Shown: positions 11,706 to 25,085, counted from the first letter of the stretch. The stretch: DNA of 64,000 nt from Siphonodentalium dalli (GCA_032622095.1 CP136066.1:95687319-95751318); one strand, 5' to 3'. Program-made: numbers and translations. The notes: a model not told the origin generated them from the letters alone.

Positions 11706-13439
11706 TATTTAGTAAGAAATGCATAAACATTTACATGACCCCACCCCCAAACCACACATGCAATGAAAAATACTATTACAATATTATTCTCATAGTACAT
11801 AAATACACCCACTCTAATTTCTAAATTGTTCCAAATTGTTGCAGCTCGTTGTAGATATTTGTCTTAAAGGTCCACTTAATTTTCGAACCCACAGATCACA
11901 TTGTATAAAATTAAAGATATAGAGTTATTCCCCTTTAGTTTGAATTATGTTGCATTCTGGGAGCCGCAACGAGTGAACTGTTTCTAGGAGTTCAGCTATT
12001 TTCTATTACTCTTCTAAGACATAGATGTTCCAAATGGTGATACATTATAGTATTTTATGGCATAGGTTGTTATTACAACCGTATATGAAGGCACCATAAA
12101 AAAAAATCGGTGACTCGAAAATTAAATGGGCCTTTAAACGTTGATGCTGCAGCCACCTCTTGATCAACTTCGCGGTTGTGAACAATTCTATTGCACCCAC
12201 GACTCTGATGTTTGAATTTACATAATCCAAATAGAATATTCCTGTTTGAAGCACAGCTCTACACGATTCAAGTCAGCATCTACAATGTTTAGCTGCTTTT
12301 ATTACTCTAATTGTATGGTATATGTAATACTTGTATAACATATATACGCCGTATTTTAGTATGGACATACTAGCGTTTATGACTCGTGTGTGGGCTGACG
12401 TATTGAGAAATAATGTCATACATAATGACATTAAACGTCTTATGGGATCATACAAACAAAAAATTACAATTATAATTTTTTTAAATAGTCTTAAGATATT
12501 TCGAAAGAAGATCATTCATAAAAAAGAGTTTCGGAATAAAGAACCATCGATCTCAATAGTTTTAGAATAAAATAAAAACCTTCGGAATAGCGAAACCTCG
12601 GAATAGAGACATGACCCCGAGACATTTCCCATCTTCCCTTATTTTGGAGGCACTGTGACTCAGAAACTTGACCGCTCCTATACGTAACAGTACTGTCAGG
12701 TAACCGGTGCAAAGATTGTGTCGCAGAAATTGCCGACTCGATGAATTTTTAATGTGATGAGGAAACCAGCCGTTTACTATTAAGCTAGGTCGTGTTCCCA
12801 CACAAACCTTGAATTCAGTTTTGTTCTATGAATAACCAAACTTAGAATTTGATCCCAGATGGAAGCAAAGCAAACTGGAACAAAAATATGTTGGTATTTG
12901 ATTTTCCGGAGAACTTTTCTCTTAGAACGAATAAGTTCTCGACACTAAATCTTTCTTCTAGGTGAAGAACCAAACAGAGAATTAAATGATTCTTCATTCG
13001 GGACCAAATCTCAGAATCAATGGTTCTTGACAATAAATTTGGTACTTGACGGAGAACCAAGATAATTATATCAAATGATTCTTTATTTGGAACAAATTTT
13101 CAGAATCAATTCAGCATCAGTAGGTTCTCCTTTTTTTTCTTCGTCGAAACATACAGGGAACCAAACGAATGGATATCAGCCACTGCTCCACTTCTTCTAT
13201 GCACCACAACGATGTGTCCGTAATGGGCACCGCCACTTTTCAGTACAAATTGCTAAACAGTTGAGATAACTGAACCAATAATGGCAAAATCACCAGGATG
13301 TGAATGAAAGTGTCAATGACACTGAAGCTCAACTTGGATAGGGGCTATTGTCAAATGCTACAGTTAATAGAGCTATAGGGAATGCAGAAAGTTGGTATGT
13401 TTATGTAATACTAAATACCCAAAATGATAGAGTCATACA

Positions 13440-14640
13440 AAAAGTTAAATACAAGATGGCCAAAATTCGGAAGAAATGGTAAGCTCCCATCTGGAAGACA
13501 CTCCAAAGATCCATATGAAGTTTGGTGACGATCGAATTAGGGGTGTGGCATGTAGGTTGTGCCAAATGATTTATTGATGCAAAAACTAAAATCCAAGATG
13601 GCTGCTGGCGGCAGGAATGTGACCTGTTGGGTGTGCTAAAGGATTTAGTCATACAAAGAGTCAAATCCAAGATTGCCAATGGCAGCCATGTTTTTTAACA
13701 TAATTCGGAAAAAATATAAGCTCCCGTCTATATGTCACCCTGATGATCCATATGCAGTTTGGTGACGATCGGGTGAGGGATGTGACATGTGTGGTGTGCT
13801 AATTGATTCACAACTGAAATCAAAGATGGCCGCTGGTGGCCAGGTTTTCAACCGAATTTGGAAAACAAATGGTAGGCTCCCTTCAAGAAGACACCCCGAA
13901 GATCAATATGCAGTTTAGTGTCGATCGGATTAGATATGTGACATGTATGTATGCTAAAGGATTTAGTCATACAAAGAGTAAAATCCAAGATGACCGCTGG
14001 CAGCCATGTTTTTAAAACAGAATTCTTAAAAACAATGATAGGCTCCCATCTAGAGGTCACCCCGACGATTCATATCAATTTTGGTGACGATCGGATGAGG
14101 GGTGTGGCCTGTAGAGTGTGCCAAAGGATTTAGTTATGCAAATAGTAAAATCCAAGATGGCCGCTGGCGGCCATGTTTTTCAACGAAATTCGGGGGGGGG
14201 GAAATGGTAACCTCCCATCTAGAGGTCACCCCAAAGGTCCATATGAAGATTGGTGACGATCAGAAGAGAGCTGTGACCTGTAGGGTGTGCTAAATGATTT
14301 AGTCATTCAAAGATTAAAATCCAAGATGGCCGCCATGATTTTTAACATAATTCGTAAAAAATTGTAAACTCCCATATAGAGGTCACCCCGATGATCCGTT
14401 TGGTTAAATTTGGGAGAGGGATGTGCCATGTAGGGTGTGCTAATGGATTCAAAACTGAAATCCAAGATGGCCGCTGGCGTCCTTGTTTTTCAACGAAATT
14501 CGGAGAACAAATAATGGTAAACTCCCATTTAGAGGTCACCCCGACGATCCCTATGAATTTTGGTGACGATGGGATGAGGGATGTGGCCTGTAGGGTGTGC
14601 CAAAGGATATAGTTGACGGACATATGCACACATGAACGCA
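13440..14640. repeat. about 165-bp tandem repeat array (eight or so units)
   Basis: Each unit has atccaagatggccgctggcg, a stretch with gaaattcgg, aggtcaccccgacgatcc, ggtgacgatcggatgagg and gtgtgctaaaggatttagtc. Starts fall near 13450, 13590, 13660, 13820, 13983, 14150, 14320 and 14460. It ends in a run of acacggacgacggacaacc. Open frames across it are repeat artefacts. Confidence 0.85.
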
Positions 14641-15559
14641 CACACGGACGACGGACAACCAACCGACTAACTTAAACTTTACAAAATGAAGTTGAGCTAA
14701 AAACGGCGGCTTTCACACTTGTATTCGCCTTTCATGTGCCTTCAGTCAGGAACTGTTACTCTATTCTTGAACCAGTTATGTGTTTTAGGGAGCGTCGAGA
14801 ACCAATGTGCGCAAAGAGACACTGATAGAGAATCAATTTTTTGGGATGGTTCTCTAAACTTGATACACTGCAGAAACTGAATATTGGTCCTCAATATTTC
14901 GGAGAGTGTATACGGATACACACTAAAACAGATATTGTGTTGCATGGTGAAATTTGTCCTTCTGGAATCCGACTAATGAAGAGTATTATGTTAAAGGAAT
15001 ATCGGTAACCACCTATATGAATATGCCGGTTAGTCTAGGTGTGTGCAACACTGTTTAGTGTCATTCGCGTTGATATATCCTTGATGGGATATTTTTTTGC
15101 GAACAATAAGACAGTCGACGATTAAAGAGGCGCCACGAAACGATCGAACACCAAACATGAAAAATAACACACATACATAATGCAGTTGACTCTTTCTCGA
15201 ACACTATGTCTGCAATAAAACAAGGTTTACCAGTAAAACATGAAAGGCAACCGGCAATCAGAAATATTAGCATTGCCAGTTTCTAGCTATGATGTCATAA
15301 CAATTGGCGCAGGATATATTCAGATCCATGTATTGGTTTGGTTATATCTTGTGTGGAAGATGATGCATACATGTAAATCTATTCAGGGTGGATTCGAATC
15401 TGAAAGTCAGTCCTGAAACGATTCGCCCGGGATGTTTTCGCTTAATGTAAAACAAGATTTGGTTAAATTTACGTGCAACGAAAACTTGTTATATTATTTG
15501 TGCCGATGTGGAAAATTTAAATACAGAGGCGCGAACACGATTGGTTGAATCTTACTTAC

Positions 15560-15660
15560 TTGAATTTTAACCGCCACGCCAATTCATCTAGAATATCAAA
15601 ACACAAGCCTGTATATATCGTTTTATTGTATTTATTCGCTGTTTTCACGAACGGGGCAGC
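15560..15660 (-). CDS. iGluR exon: ligand-binding S1, helix after first strand
   Basis: Acceptor tttcattgcag before 15660 and consensus donor GTAAGT after 15560 bound 33 codons plus two bases. The peptide AAPFVKTANKYNKTIYTGLC continues FDILDELAWRLKF, the invariant S1 pattern 'PFV......Y.GFCIDLL..IA..L.F'. The two terminal bases AA join the T of the next exon to give Asn, so the reading runs LKFNYTVVEPPD. It is short, has no start codon and is easy to miss by ORF length alone. Confidence 0.93.
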
Positions 15661-16239
15661 CTGCAATGAAATGTATTCCCAATTAATTGGTTACCTCATC
15701 CCAATGTTAACATTGTTGTATAAGTAGCCTAGGGATTGACATTTAATACCCGTGCAATGGCCAGACCTAAGGGTAGAGTGCTTAACTTATCATGAATCGG
15801 CAGTACAACCAGTCATCGAACGACCTTGTGCATATGCAGATAATTGCCAGATGCCGTGAATGACGAAGATGATTGTCGTTGCAAATCGTCATTCGTGCTT
15901 TGTTTTATACTAAATGGATGGCGTTGCACGTTTATATTCAAAGACGCATCGTCTTTGAAACGCTCATCGCCTTTGGTTGTGGGTGGGGTTTAAGATCAAT
16001 TCGAGAATTCAAAACATTTTAGAGATTTGCACCTTATGACGATATTTGTTGGAACGTAATCGGCCATAGAATTGACAAAACTTATTGAGGTCACCCGACG
16101 ACAGCCTTTGTTTGAACATAATCGGTAAAGATTAAAGAAAAAGAAGAACATATTGAGGGCTGATGCCACTCGACGACACCCTTTGTTTGAACATAATAGG
16201 TAAAGATGCCGATCAATTCCACTGGGGCGACTTAGACGG

Positions 16240-16500
16240 CACTTAGTCGCTAGTTTTCTGTCTTATTTGCGCGAAATAGTCATTAAAATCTTTAGCAATT
16301 TCTATTGGTTTTGAAATAATATCATCAGCGTGAAAGATCCATTTTGGCAATTGTGGAATACTAATTGACAGCTTGAGTGCATTTGTCAGGATATCCCATG
16401 TTCTTCTCATATTAAATGTATTCCCATTGAGGGTCTTCTCATAATACAACTGTATTCTTTTTCTTTTCAGCTGATTGTAGATACGCAGTAGTATTTGTAT
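16240..16500 (-). pseudogene. LINE ORF2 fragment (linker between endonuclease and RT)
   Basis: On the minus strand the peptide YYEKTLNGNTFNMRRTWDIL continues, through ALKLS and ISKPIEIAKDF, to NDYFAQI. This matches the segment of the well-preserved ORF2 at 56917-57110 (NTWKILKNAI ... IIAEKFNDYFSTIG). It is a short truncated copy of a related LINE inside a receptor intron. Confidence 0.65.
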
Positions 16501-17334
16501 TTTGAGTTAATTAGTTCCATTGGATTTTTAAGAAGTTTACTTTTTGTTACTGACGAGTTGATCAGGTCCTTGTCATCCAAGGCTCTCTTCTGATAATTTT
16601 GTTTGGAGGTTTGAAGTTATCTTATGGGAAGGCTTAATTAAATGCTCATAGGGTAGATGGGTAAATAATGTGCATACGCTTGATTCGCCGAAGAATGATT
16701 ATATATATACGCATTCAAAGTCTTGTTGTAATATATTTTTAATTTGTTTGACTCATTATTCTGGTAAGGTTATTATCATGACTCTCGGCTGAGATCTTTG
16801 CACCACTATTTACAGAATGAACCGTTACGAGATGGTCGGAAACATTGGACAGTATTATCCCGCAGTGCCGTGTGATACAAGTCTGTTGGTGTAAATGTGA
16901 TCGATCAGCGTTGCTGAGTGATCGGCAAATCGTGTCGGTCGCGCTATTTGAGGTAAAAAAAAAAAAACCATTCTCAAACATCATATCGATAAAATCACTC
17001 GTTTCGGGTGAGACTGAAAATTCAATAGATCGATATTGAAATCACATAATAGATAGACAACGGTTTCGGTGTCGTTTAAATGTGTTACAATTTTCGTAAT
17101 TTCAGAGGAAAAAATATCAATATTTGCTCTAGGTGAAGTTTTGGTCTGTAAATAGAACGGATAGCAAACGGTTGTGATTTTCTTCCTGCGTCTAACTCAA
17201 CAAATAGGGTCTCAAATTCAGATTCAAATAATGTCGATACTGGCTTATTTGTATCTTTGAAATAAGTTCAAAATGAGCTTATTTTCAGGAGAACAGTTAA
17301 CTCGGATAATGTTTCGCACACGGAAGGACAAGCT

Positions 17335-17435
17335 GAGGTGGGGTGGTTGTGGTGTTGTTGGTGGTTGGTTGGTGATTGGTAGTTGTGGCGTTCGTTGGGG
17401 TGGTTGTGGCGTTGTTGGTGGTGGTGGTGGTGGTG

Positions 17436-17467
<32 letters not shown>

Positions 17468-17500
17468 GTGTGTGTGTGTGAGTCGGGGGGGGGGGGGTAA
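17335..17500. repeat. compound microsatellite (GGTn, TGn, GAn, Gn)
   Basis: Runs of ggtggtt, ggtggt, tgtgtg, agagag and a 10-bp G tract. Pro/His/Thr-rich or Gly/Val-rich frames here have no meaning. Confidence 0.9.
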
Positions 17501-17591
17501 TGAAGTGATAGAAGCTGTTGCAACGGGAGATAAATTGATATGGCACCTAACAATATTGCGGATTGAACGTTATGAGGCGTTTAATAGCATA

Positions 17592-20500
17592 TAGTCCGTG
17601 AGCCAATCGAGATATTTTTCGAGTTGGCTACACCCCCCCCTCCAACAAAGGTTTTTATATATCAAATTAAAGGTCATCATATGGCGCATCAGATTTTGCT
17701 TGTTGCCCGTTTCAGAAAGTGTCCCAAAATAGATTTTTCAGGGAAGACAACTCTTACCCCTAAAATAAAATGAAAATTTACTCGAGTACATGTGTCAGGG
17801 CATAAACACATTATTGCGGTTATAAACTACACAATATATCGTTTATATTATTAAGAAATGATCACGAAATGACACGAGATACAAAACGAGACCATTTTAA
17901 GAGCTAGTTAGAAATAATTGCGATAAATATTTTGAAATCGCGAAAAAATGACTTGGATTTTGAAAACAATTGTCACATATAAATGGCTATAACTTGTGAA
18001 CCACATGGGCTATTGATCCGCAACATGGCTAAAAAATTGCCCTATTGACATATCCAAACGATTTTAATAATGGAAAGCCAAGAGTATTGCTGTGAAAATG
18101 TTATATGAGCGTAAACTTAACCCCACCCCCTAAAATATAACTTTTGCAGAAAAACGAATTATATAGTTTACAATTAGAATGCTGCACGTCAAGTTGTTTT
18201 TAGAAGCATTAACTGAAACAGTGTATATAATGATGAAGGGAATTATAAATAACGGTGTCTGAACGAGATCTAAGATTAAAATTTGAAGAAAAAATTATGA
18301 AAAATGAGAATTTTAACTAATTTCTGTAAAATTTACAACATTGTCATTAAATTTTGATACGCTATGGTATAACTTCACGAGAACACTGGTCTAGATTTAG
18401 TAAGTTCATAAAACCTCATACGATCACCTTTCTGGCAAATAATTCATATATTTTTCAATTTTTACTTGAATTTTTATGGAAATATTATATATATTTCAAC
18501 TGAACACATATGGTTATAATGGTCTATGAGTGAGACTTGTGTTATACAGAATGGTATTTTCTTATTTGTGCCGCGCATGTCAGGACAGTGAGCGCAACTG
18601 ACAATAGATATGGCATTACATGCGCTACATATTTGACAATAAGTTTAGGATGGCATCCAAAACGGCCAATAAAATCGAAGTTTCTCACACTTTCCGTCAC
18701 AAACGTGACTGAGTTGGGACAAGGAAATTGTTAATGATGAGTTAACTGGTAACCGTAAACAAACCGAAGAACCCTACTATTGTTTCTATTAATTTAAGCT
18801 GATGAGTAATTGATTATCTTAAGGACTATAGCTACTCATTTATTGGGGGAATACTTGATAAAAAGATATAGAAATATTAAAACAATCATCACTAACATGT
18901 GCTTTTTGGATCAGTTTAGATAAGTAATATCAATTTATATAAGTTTTCTGAAGAAAATTGAAATTGTATGCCCAAATTACCAGCCTCCAATTTCAAGTTG
19001 CCTATCTCTGATGTAAACATGTGTTCAGGTGAAGTGCATTATAATAACGAAATTAGTTGCTATACAGAGGATTTTTTTGTAAATAAAGAAATGACTTTGC
19101 AGTATATAATATTGTGTTGCCAAACAGTTTTCAAGACATGCTATTACTTCCTGTTCTATAATTTGAGTATCTATAGTCCTTAAATGTTCTCTCACTCTGC
19201 TCATCCTATCAGTCGTCAAAATTTACTCTTTCGGTTATTGTAGACATTCTCACATACATCGTTACATGGTCAGTCTGCATTGAAACAAGATAATTTGTTA
19301 GATTCACATGTATCTTTGCAGCCAAAGCTCAGTAGTCACAGTAGATCGGGAGGAAATATAATCCGACAGGTGTGTAGGACTCAATCAAAGAGCTACCAAC
19401 CATGGCTGTCAGAACATGGTACGCAACGCTGGGGAGTCAGTATGATGTGCCAATCACTGATACAGTGATGTGTTAAGGAGTCTGTGGCTGCTGGTGGTAG
19501 AAGGTGTGTTCCAGTGTTCGGCTACACAACATAAGAACGTGTGCGTTAATTTGTCTAATTGACGACATTATAGCTCACCATAATTTATGCAAACTCTTGG
19601 TGGGATATATAGTGTCATCGTCAATATTAATAGATTGCACAAATTGATGCAAAAGTCGCATCACATTCTACTGCTTTTGACTGCTAAGACAAACGGCTTC
19701 ATTCTATAGGTATTTGTGAATGTCGTAGCCTGACAACGCGTGAATTAGAGGCGAGGTTTCACACACAACTTGAACAATAATGCCCGCTGTGTCATTCACG
19801 GAAATGACACATGACATATTTTTGATTTCCGTATGAAGAATTATCCTAGCTGATATTCATCGTGAAACATTACATTCTAGTATTTCGACATGTACGCGTC
19901 AGGGCAATAAAAACAATAACTAGCGTGTGACTGAGGCGTGCTGCGTTGGCTGCGTGTAACAGCATACATGTATCCGCTTCCTCGTGGTAACATACTAGCA
20001 CGAGATCAGGAATAACTCTAAGCGAACTTCGCCATTGACGGACCGTATCACGTGACATTCGACCCTATGGCAAACATAATTCAGTGATTTTGAAACACCA
20101 CTCGACCATTCGTGAAAAAATAGAAGCCTGTCAAGGAGTCTTTGTTATCACCACCTGATAAATATTTGGCATTGTCTGGAAATGTGTCATGCATGGACAC
20201 AGGATATGTGAAGCCTTGTCTGAATACCAGGATAGTATTCTCGGGTTGCAGGAAAAGGGTAGCATAATGACCTATGAAAAAGAGGTGCAATGTATCATAC
20301 TATGCAACAACTTCAACAATATACTAATATCGATGATGACCTACTTACATCCTGCTTTATGTGACAAGTCGACATGTATTCAAGACGATGAATTACGATA
20401 ATGTTTCTCCTGTTGTAAAACGAGAACAATAACACCAAATGCAGACTTCTTAAGCAACACATTTTTCGTGCAAACTATTAGGCAATTACTTGGCACAATA

Positions 20501-22690
20501 ACTCACACCCATTCTGGAATGCCACGCCCTTATAACCCTATGCAACTTGGGCTTGTATGGAATATATAACCATATATAACATAGCCATGTCTCTAGTACA
20601 TGAGATACATGTTTATGGTTATATGATAACAACACTAGGCACAGTGACATGAGTTGTCCCTAAGGTATGCCCCTTTACCCATGTGCCCGTTTGAGTGTAA
20701 TGTAATTAATGTTATAACATGGACGCAGAGCGGTAATAGTCAGCACCCAGATGCACATGCATAGAACGAATCTATAACCAATGATGAAGCAAGATTCAGG
20801 CGTAATCATGACCTTTCATGCCCGTCGGCTTCATAGCATAGATAAACACCATGCTACTATTATAATATTCGTATTGTTAACATATTCAAATGATTTCAGT
20901 TGACCGAGAATATATACCCACAAGCTGGGCAGAAACATAACAGCTAAATAGAGTAAAAACAATTCCAAACAATCCTGAAGTACTGAACCTTTTGACATGC
21001 AGTGTATCGGATCGCCCCGGTGGCCTGGTCCGTCCCCCAGCGCTAATATATAATCAAGCCATGGGCGTTCTGCTTGTCTACCTCAAGCTTGAAAATAGGC
21101 ATGGCTAAAATGACACCGCAACAGAAGTAACGGTACTGAAAGCATAGTTACCGTGCATGAGATATATGGGTGCATGGGATTATATGGGATTGGTTTTCCA
21201 TGATGGCCATCGGCGGTCGCTTCGTGAGGGGCCCGGAAGTCCTACACACCAACAACGCATTTATGGCACTTCATCCCTATCCAAATGCAGTTATGGAACT
21301 GCTGCGATTTGCAATTGGCTACAATGATTCATGTGAATTGTTGTTATTTGGCGGCCGACATGTCAGGATGTACTGGTGTATGAAATGGAATAACCGAAGT
21401 AGTGCCAATTTTTACTTAACTGGCTACCCTGAGGATGAGCAGAATTATTGGGCATTTTCGTCAATCAATTACTCATCACAATAAATGAGCTGAGACAAGA
21501 TATTAGAGTTCTTTAGTTTGTGGAGCACCAGTGAATGCATTTCTTAATGACTAATTCCCTTATCCGCATATGACGAACCTAGTTTAATTTGTGTCGGTAA
21601 GATTGAAAATATTCGATGTTGGTGGACGTTTTGGACGCCATCTTAAAACAATTATCAAACATGAAGTGTCAGATGCTGTATGTATCGTAATTTGTGTCTA
21701 GTGTCACAAAATGCGCCAGAAAATAAGAAAATATCTCCCTAAAAACGTGAGTCTCACTCATCAGCCTTTGGTAGCCATATGTGACCAGTTGAAATATAAA
21801 ATTATATAATCGGCTTAGTACAGAAATTCAAATAAAAATTGAAAAAATATAAAATAGTTGACAAAAAAGTGATCATGTGAGTTTTTATGAATTTACAAAT
21901 TCTGGACCAGTATCATCGTCTGATTTTTCCATACTCATATAAAAATTTAATCACAATGTTGTACAATTTTGAGAAATTAGTAAAAATTACCAGTTTTCAC
22001 CATTTTTCCCCAAAGTTTCATCTTAGAACACGTTCGGACAAGGTTGTTTGTCATTCCCCTTCATCAATCTCTACACTGTTCCATTTTCTGCACATAAAGC
22101 CTTCTTTGCATGCGGCATTCTAAGTGTAAACTATACAATTAAATTTTCTGAATAAATTATATTTTAGGGGGTGGGGTTAAGTTTATGCTCACAGCGCATT
22201 TCACAGAAATATAATTGGCATTCCATCATCCAAATTGTTTTGTTATGTCTTTGGGGCAATTTGTTAGATATGTTGCGCGTCAATAGCCCATGTGTTTCAC
22301 AAGTTATAGCCAATTATATGTGACACTATTTTTCGCAATTTCAAAATATTTATCGCATTTATTTCGAACTAGCTTATACATTGGTCCAGTGTTGTATCTC
22401 ATGTTGTTTTATGGTGATCTATAATTAATATAAACAATGTCTTGTTCACTTTATAACCGCAGTCATTTTTGTATACGCTGACACTTGTACTCGATGAAAT
22501 TTTTATTTTATTTTAGGGTTAGGAGTTGTCTTCCCTGAAAAATATATTTTAGGACACATTCTGAAGCGGGCAACAAGCAAAATCGGATGCGTCATATAAT
22601 GATCTTCAATTTGATATATAAAAACCTTTGTTGGAGGGGGTGCAGCCAACTTCTAACCTAGAGTCTTTCTGAGAATAGGTCCACGGACTA
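17592..22690. mobile_element. long-inverted-repeat (foldback) transposon, 5.1 kb
   Basis: Left arm 17592-18540 and right arm 21748-22690 are inverted copies, for example catcatatggcgcatcagat at 17674 and its near-complement at 22590. Both ends read TAGTCCGTG inward. The element is flanked by ATA at 17589-17591 and ATA at 22691-22693, a 3-bp target-site duplication. The interior (18541-21747) holds a decayed coding fragment (19870-20255) and otherwise no gene I recognise. It sits in a receptor intron next to the donor of the 22703 exon. A non-autonomous DNA transposon is likely; the superfamily is unknown. Confidence 0.85.
19870..20255 (-). pseudogene. decayed fragment with EEADT..LHA motif inside the foldback element
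   Basis: Minus-strand frames give KYLSGGDNKDSLTGFYF, then after a stop RQWRSSLRVIPDLVLVCYHE and EEADTCMLLHAANAA. I recall, without being able to search, that many invertebrate genomes carry uncharacterised proteins with the order 'FL.GGF.....V......L.S.QEEADTR..LHA...'. Stops and a frame change show decay. Function unknown. It may be cargo captured between the inverted arms. Confidence 0.35.
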
Positions 22691-22702
22691 ATATAAACAT
22701 AC

Positions 22703-22753
22703 CTCCGTTGTCGTTATCACAAGAGTCCTGTATCCGAAATCCGCCAAGGTATT
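22703..22753 (-). CDS. iGluR micro-exon: first strand of ligand-binding S1
   Basis: A 51-bp exon (17 codons, phase 0 both sides) between a strong acceptor gaaatatttcag and donor GAG|GTATGT. The peptide NTLADFGYRTLVITTTE is the opening S1 beta-strand ('L.V.T.LE.P'). The next exon begins AAPFV, giving TTTEAAPFV like the canonical LEEPYV/EPPFV. The intron after it is interrupted almost at once by the foldback element ending at 22690; only nine intron bases plus the 3-bp target duplication separate donor and element. Confidence 0.85.
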
Positions 22754-22756
22754 CTG

Positions 22757-25085
22757 AAATATTTCACTCCAAGTAAGCTTGAGTCCTGTTTTATTTTGCC
22801 ATTGTCCAATTTCTCTAGAGCGCTGACGGGAACCGTGCCCAGCCCATATACTGCATAAGTTGTATATAGATTCAGCAAGATAATTCCTCGAGTCGAAGAA
22901 AGGCGCATCATCTCTGGACTTCCGAAAGAGCTGTCCAAATGATAAACGCTACATTGGACAGGGAATTATTATGTATATGATAATGGCTGAAAACAGTACA
23001 TTATATCAGCGAATGGATTGATTGTGGCCGCAGGAAATTATGTACATTGAATACAAGTTTCTAAAAAAAAAAAGTGCACTACACCGGATATTGGGTTGTT
23101 GTTTATGCCCGTCAGTATACTTGCTTATCTAAACATTTTGTGTTGATTTTCATGTCATTTCCGTGTAATCTTATTTTCTTCATCGCAGTACGGTCCATTT
23201 TACTATAGCGGTAGTGAGTTTTGCTTCTTTCACATATATTTTAAATATCCGCATCCATGTGATCTGAGCTATTTCCGTTTCATACGGCTCAGTGTGTAAA
23301 TACTCGCACGCAAATTGTTTCAGAATACTTCTCAAATCTCCCCACTGTTTTGTACCCATTTCTCATACACACAAACTGTTTCCTTTGCCATATAAAGTTT
23401 AAAACTGCTAACACTTATATTCAGATGGTCTTATATGTTATGTATTTATTTTAGATTACTTGTGTGTACATATTTTATCGCACGTGTTGTGCCAGTATTA
23501 ACTTTGTAAACCGTTTTAGAGCATACCGGTGGTTTTATGGCTATATCAAATAAGTTATTATTATTATTATTAAATTATTAACAAACAAATTGGTCGAGTA
23601 ATGATGCGAGAAAGACGGCTTTAAACAGATGCATGGTAACACAGTATTTAGCCATATTTTGGAAGATACATGGATTGTTTATGACTCTTTCTATCAAATT
23701 GCGAATAAATAATACCATATTTGACAAATTACGTCGGTACGAATCGTTAATGATGTTTGATAGGCAATTACCATCTGTGAACAAGGCGTAGTTACAAGAA
23801 CGGGGCTAACGATACACATGGGCTCATGTATGCATGCCGTTCGAAAAGTAGGGATAGACAAATAGCTGCCCAAAGTCCACAAGAGGACATATCCAGCAAA
23901 TTCCTCAACCCTTACAACGTACATGTTCATTTAGATTCACCATCTCACAAAATACTCATTGAAGTTTGTATATGAACATTTGCCGGATTATATTCCATGG
24001 CACAAATGGAAACCATGGCTCACATGGAAACCTGATTTTTTTTAACTTTGTGGTTTGTCAATTGCTGCTTATATGATGAGAGGTTATTACTAGCATTAGA
24101 GAAGTAGCAATCAGTTAGGATGTTGACTGACATTATCTCTAAGCTTTAACATTCTTTTTTGACAAAAAAGTAAAACGAGATATAGAGGAGAGGAGTTTTT
24201 AATTTGTGAAATATTGCTTTTGACACCACTTAACAACCCACCGCCCCATCATGCGTGCCCGAAAACATTTGTCCCCAATCGGATAAACAATGTCACGAAG
24301 AAAACATGAAAACATAGCCATTGCATTGAAAAAACATAGTTAATCTGTAATTTGAACAAGCCCTATAATAGCTACATATCATGCCAGTTCATTTTTATCA
24401 ATAACATTAACTCGATATTAGCCACGTTAGTTGTTTTTATATACCTCTTTACTATTACGAGAAGGGGTGGGCAGGATGTACATGGGTGCGATAATACGGA
24501 TCCAGGTTTTTGTTATGATTCAAACGACGGGTATAGATCCAAGTCTTTCCATTTGGACCACAATCCCCAAGGTTTTGATCGCATTAAGAGTAAATGCACA
24601 GTGCATGAGGCAGGGGTATCTGCTTCGTCCTGTAATGTTGTTGTTAGCTCTCCAATTGGATACACTTACCTGGGTAACTGACAGGAAAACAAGAAACACG
24701 CACATCATTTGCTTGACAAAAGGCATCTTATCGTATTACCACCAGTAATGACATATATATACCTCAAATATACCGAGCCGAGGGGGTGCTTAGTTATGAA
24801 CAACAACCCAGATACGAGATTTGAGAAAAATAATTTACGAATTTTTTGGGGGTTCGTCCAATCAGCAGGACATGGTAGATTACAGTAATAGAGACATATA
24901 CAATGCTTCATCCAGGAAAACATATTCCACACTGGACACGTCAGGGATGGGTCCAACAACCACCCTATAGTGAAAGTAACATGCATGGCACTCAATCGTA
25001 TATGAACGTCAAAGACAAAGACCAACGAGAGAAAACCACACCTGTAACCCAGACATTATTATACAATGGAATGAGTAGCTAGTAA
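22757..25085. other. receptor intron; one possible signal-peptide exon, otherwise empty
   Basis: No repeat family or gene is obvious. A hydrophobic start-like exon on the minus strand (24726-24670) is described under findings. Confidence 0.4.

Noticed and set aside
17245-17553. His/Pro/Thr-rich frames on the minus strand
   Set aside because: They are translations of GGT/TG/GA/G microsatellites.
20081-20290. Minus-strand frame with ...YPVSMHDTF...LTGFYF looked like the receptor S1 exon
   Set aside because: Its acceptor phase does not fit, it lies inside the foldback element, and the true S1 exon with perfect phase and motif is at 15560-15660.
21170-21484. 104-codon plus-strand frame at the inner edge of the foldback interior
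   Set aside because: No recognisable motif and a length within chance for this window; could still be a relic.
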